Assembly (NCBI RefSeq): GCF_005862235.1
Contig: NZ_VCEK01000004.1
Span: forward strand, 186,001-250,000
DNA from: Saccharomonospora piscinae
GTDB taxonomy: Bacteria; Actinomycetota; Actinomycetes; Mycobacteriales; Pseudonocardiaceae
Direction: 5' to 3'
DNA: 64,000 nucleotides
In this document: piece after piece, positions 62,401 to 64,000 of the stretch
Position numbering within the stretch: position 1 is the first letter of the stretch
How the letters are laid out: every line of letters begins with the position of its first letter
Made by a program: the position numbers and the translations under genes
Notes under the pieces: generated by a model
Database searches by the model: none
What the model was told of the DNA's origin: nothing
Seen by the model: the letters and a program-made list of their open reading frames with translations, nothing else

Positions 62401-64000
62401 ATCAAGCTCGATCCGGCGAGCCTGTCGGGTGTCGACAGCGTGACCTACCGCGTGTCCTCCGGTGGATCGGGCGGCACGATCGAGGCGCGCGTCGGCGCGG
62501 TCGACGGTCCCGTGGTGCACACGGTGGACGTCGAGAACACCGGCGGCTTCGACACCTACGAGGAGGTCGGGCCCGTCGAGGTCACCGACCCGGGTGAGAG
62601 CGGCCCCCTCTACCTGGTGTTCCGGGGCGAGGGCAGCGGAGGATTGTTCGACGTGGACGTCCTCAACGTCAACGGTGCCGGCGTCGCCGAGCCCGGCACT
62701 CCTGCCGAGTGCGAGCCCGGCCAGCCCGAGGACGGCTACCGGATGCTGTTCGACGGCACCGAGGACAGCCTCGGCGGCTGGAACCAGGCCGGGCCAGGTT
62801 CGTTCGAGCTGGGTGACGACTGCACCATCAAGTCCGTGGGCGGCATGGGGCTGCTGTGGTTCGACGAGCAGTTCGGCCCGGCGTACAGCCTCAAGCTCGA
62901 CTGGATGATGCCCGGTGACGACAACTCCGGTGTCTTCGTGGGCTTCCCCGACCCGGGCGACGACCCGTGGGTCGCGGTCAACGAGGGCTACGAGATCCAG
63001 ATCGACCCGTCGGACGCGCCGGAGAAGACCACGGGCGCGATCTACGACTTCCAGTCGGCCGATCTGGAGGCCAGGGACGAGGCGCTGAACCCCGAGGGCG
63101 AGTGGAACAGCTACGAGCTCGTGGTGCGGGGTCAGACGATCCAGGTGTACCTCAACGGCACCCTGATCAACGACTTCGTCAGCACCGACCCCAACCGTGA
63201 TCTCACGCAGGGCTTCGTCGGCCTGCAGAACCACGGTGGCGAGGACGACGTGTTCTTCCGGAACGTGCAGATCCGCGACATCGACTCGGCGGCCCCGGCC
63301 ACCGAGGCGTCGTTCGCGGAGCCCGGCGCCAACGGCTGGCACGACGGCGAGGTCGGGATCAGCCTGGAGGCCACGGACGAGGGCTCCGGGGTCGATCGCG
63401 TCGAGTACCGCCTCGACGGCGGCGACTGGACGCCGTACGGCGAGCCGGTCGTCGTGAGTGGTGACGGTGAGCACACGCTGCTGTACCGGGCGGTCGACAA
63501 GGCGGGCAACGTCGAGGACGACAACGCCCTGACCCTGAAGATCGACGGCACGGACCCGGTGGTGCTGATCGACGGAGTGGCCGACGGCGTCGTCTACGGC
63601 GACTCGCGGGACCTCGACGTGACGTGGCAGGCGACCGACGCCACCTCCGGTATCGAGTCGGCCTCGGCCACGCTGGACGGCGAGGAACTGGATTCGGAGC
63701 ACACGGTGGCGCTGCACCGGCTCGACCTCGGTGCGCACTCGCTGGTCGTGGCGGCCACGGACGCCGCGGGCAACACGGCGGAGCACACGGTGGAGTTCAC
63801 GTCCACGACGTCGTTCGACGACGTGAACGCGCTGCTGTCGCGCTTCGCGGACGAGGGCCAGCTCGGTTTCGGCCAGCGGATCATGCTGTCGGTGAAGCTG
63901 GGCCTCGCGGAGGTCGCGGGCAAGTGGGGCGGCTCGACGCACGCGGAGCGAGCGCTGGAGCGCTTCGTGACCGCGGCCGAGCGGCTGCCCGAGGGAGTGG
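59482..64000 (+). CDS. Secreted ThuA - PQQ-type dehydrogenase - PKD - CBM6 - DUF1080 - Ig-like protein, 3' end outside window
   Basis: At least 1506 codons from a GTG (GAGGAG upstream); no stop before the window ends. After a signal peptide (about 14-45) come ThuA (about 49-270; VLVFSKTAGFRHDSIPAG), a Gly/Asp/Pro linker, a glucose dehydrogenase-like propeller (about 287-735), PKD (about 740-832), an Ig/cadherin-like domain (about 832-936), CBM6 (about 940-1070), DUF1080 (about 1077-1270; MLFDGTEDSLGGW, GEWNSYELVVRGQTI), Ig-like repeats (about 1273-1445) and a helical FIVAR-like stretch. The first four modules parallel the protein at 43101. DUF1080 is the 3-keto-glycoside hydrolase/lyase-type family. 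Confidence 0.88.
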   Translation, partial: MRRGSSTRTQGGALRRGWKAGVVTLALCTGLSGGLTFTAGAQEAAHADASVLVFSKTAGFRHDSIPAGIEAIEQLGEEHHFSVDATEDAAEFTDDNLAQYDAVVWLSTTGDVLNDEQQSAFERYVEGGGGYAGVHAASDTEYDWPWYGDLVGAYFDSHPHIQEATVNVEERQHPSTAELPYQWVRTDEWYNYRENPRQDVHVLAALDESSYDAGSGAMGDDHPIAWCHENSGGRAWYTGGGHTIESYEEPEFLSHLAGGIRYAAGLADADCASTGDPDPGDPGDPADEDFDQITLAQGESVTGEPIALSVLPDGRVLHTSRDGRVFLTTPEGSTSVAGTLDVYNHDEDGLQGIAVDPDFEQNRWVYLYYAPPLDTPAGDAPETGTAEDFEPFEGHNQLSRFTLSDEGTLDLDSEQQILQVPADRGTCCHAGGEIDFDGDGNLLLSTGDDTNPFASDGYTPIDEREERNPAWDAQRSSANTNDLRGKIVRISVQEDGSYTIPEGNLFAEGTEKTRPEIYAMGFRNPFRFAVDKETGWIYLGDYGPDAGSANPERGPAGTVEFNLIKEPGNYGWPYCVGDNEPFIDYDFVTGTSGEAFDCAAPVNESPHNTGLTELPPAQPAWIPYDGGSVPEFGTGGESPMGGPVYRFDPDNDSPTKFPEYYDGKNFAYEWDRGWINTIDVGEDGEPGAIEPFFESMNLTRPMNIEFGPDGSLYVLDYGSGYFGGADDSAVYRIDYTKGNRTPDVSLSADVTSGQAPLEVQFDPSGTEDEDGGELSYAWDFDGDGETDSNEAGPVSHTYTENGQYTARLSVTDETGLTGTASVTVTVGNTAPTVTLETPGDGGFFGFGDTVPFEVSVTDPEDGEIDCSNVTVEYILGHDNHGHPLSRTTGCEGVIETPADEGHGLDADIFGVINASYTDTGAGDLPSLEGSDEVVLQPKTKQAEFFTEMEGVEVVAADGASGGQRVGYIDDGDWIKLDPASLSGVDSVTYRVSSGGSGGTIEARVGAVDGPVVHTVDVENTGGFDTYEEVGPVEVTDPGESGPLYLVFRGEGSGGLFDVDVLNVNGAGVAEPGTPAECEPGQPEDGYRMLFDGTEDSLGGWNQAGPGSFELGDDCTIKSVGGMGLLWFDEQFGPAYSLKLDWMMPGDDNSGVFVGFPDPGDDPWVAVNEGYEIQIDPSDAPEKTTGAIYDFQSADLEARDEALNPEGEWNSYELVVRGQTIQVYLNGTLINDFVSTDPNRDLTQGFVGLQNHGGEDDVFFRNVQIRDIDSAAPATEASFAEPGANGWHDGEVGISLEATDEGSGVDRVEYRLDGGDWTPYGEPVVVSGDGEHTLLYRAVDKAGNVEDDNALTLKIDGTDPVVLIDGVADGVVYGDSRDLDVTWQATDATSGIESASATLDGEELDSEHTVALHRLDLGAHSLVVAATDAAGNTAEHTVEFTSTTSFDDVNALLSRFADEGQLGFGQRIMLSVKLGLAEVAGKWGGSTHAERALERFVTAAERLPEGV

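Noticed and set aside
59311-63942. A 1543-codon open frame on the minus strand
   Set aside because: It is an antisense shadow of the ThuA-PQQ-DUF1080 gene. It is rich in Arg, Val, Asp and His without recognisable domains, while the plus frame shows a continuous chain of known domains.

Overview
The window is uniformly GC-rich, with strong G/C preference at third codon positions, frequent GTG/TTG starts and many 4-bp ATGA/GTGA gene overlaps. Gene content and order (ctaC-ctaF / trpD / ctaE-qcrCAB, then a DEDDh-UvrC-like nuclease, NlpC/P60 proteins and PimB'; bioA-bioD-bioB-bsaP; nadABC; hisDCB) match mycolic-acid and pseudonocardial Actinobacteria. A Pseudonocardiaceae chromosome (Saccharomonospora/Amycolatopsis/Prauserella-like) is my inference; no rRNA or species marker is present. 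I saw no tRNA, rRNA, insertion sequence, integrase or CRISPR array.

Layout. 1-6.7 kb: terminal respiratory genes for the bcc-aa3 supercomplex (end of ctaC, ctaF, ctaE, qcrC, qcrA, qcrB), interrupted by trpD and a receiver-like gene on the other strand. 6.8-14.7 kb: a stand-alone Lrp-type ligand domain, a DEDDh exonuclease/GIY-YIG protein, a coiled-coil NYN protein, two secreted NlpC/P60-type wall proteins and PimB'. 14.7-22.7 kb: biotin synthesis (bioA, bioD, bioB, bsaP), a SulP-carbonic anhydrase fusion, and a kinase-like protein with a degraded P-loop. 22.7-27 kb: NrtR and the divergent nadABC operon with a dyad operator between them. 27-31 kb: a nitrilase, hisDCB and a 51-aa membrane protein. 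31-34.6 kb: an MMPL exporter with a divergent TetR and twin operators, then SoxR.

The accessory core is two related carbohydrate loci. Locus A (34.6-47.1 kb) has a LacI regulator, an enolase-superfamily enzyme, a DUF993 aldolase-like protein, a TIM-barrel isomerase, a NitT/TauT-type ABC importer, a Gfo/Idh dehydrogenase, a secreted ThuA-PQQ-dehydrogenase-PKD-CBM6 protein and a Tat-exported TIM-barrel isomerase. LacI-type operators lie in front of three of its transcription units, and at two promoters they sit exactly at the start point. Locus B (54.6 kb to the window end) has an Rbs-type sugar ABC importer, another Gfo/Idh dehydrogenase and a larger paralogue of the secreted protein that adds a DUF1080 domain and continues past the window. 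ThuA, Gfo/Idh, DUF1080 and TIM-barrel isomerase families recur in 3-keto-glycoside pathways, so I infer that both loci oxidise and cleave glycosides, partly outside the cell.

Between the two loci lie housekeeping-type genes: a YbaB-like protein, a threonine dehydratase-like enzyme, an F420-type oxidoreductase, a PlsC acyltransferase, dihydrolipoyl dehydrogenase, GrpB and VOC proteins and a GT39-type membrane glycosyltransferase. A recurring feature is a TANNNT -10 element 6-8 nt upstream of the start codon, which predicts many leaderless mRNAs.
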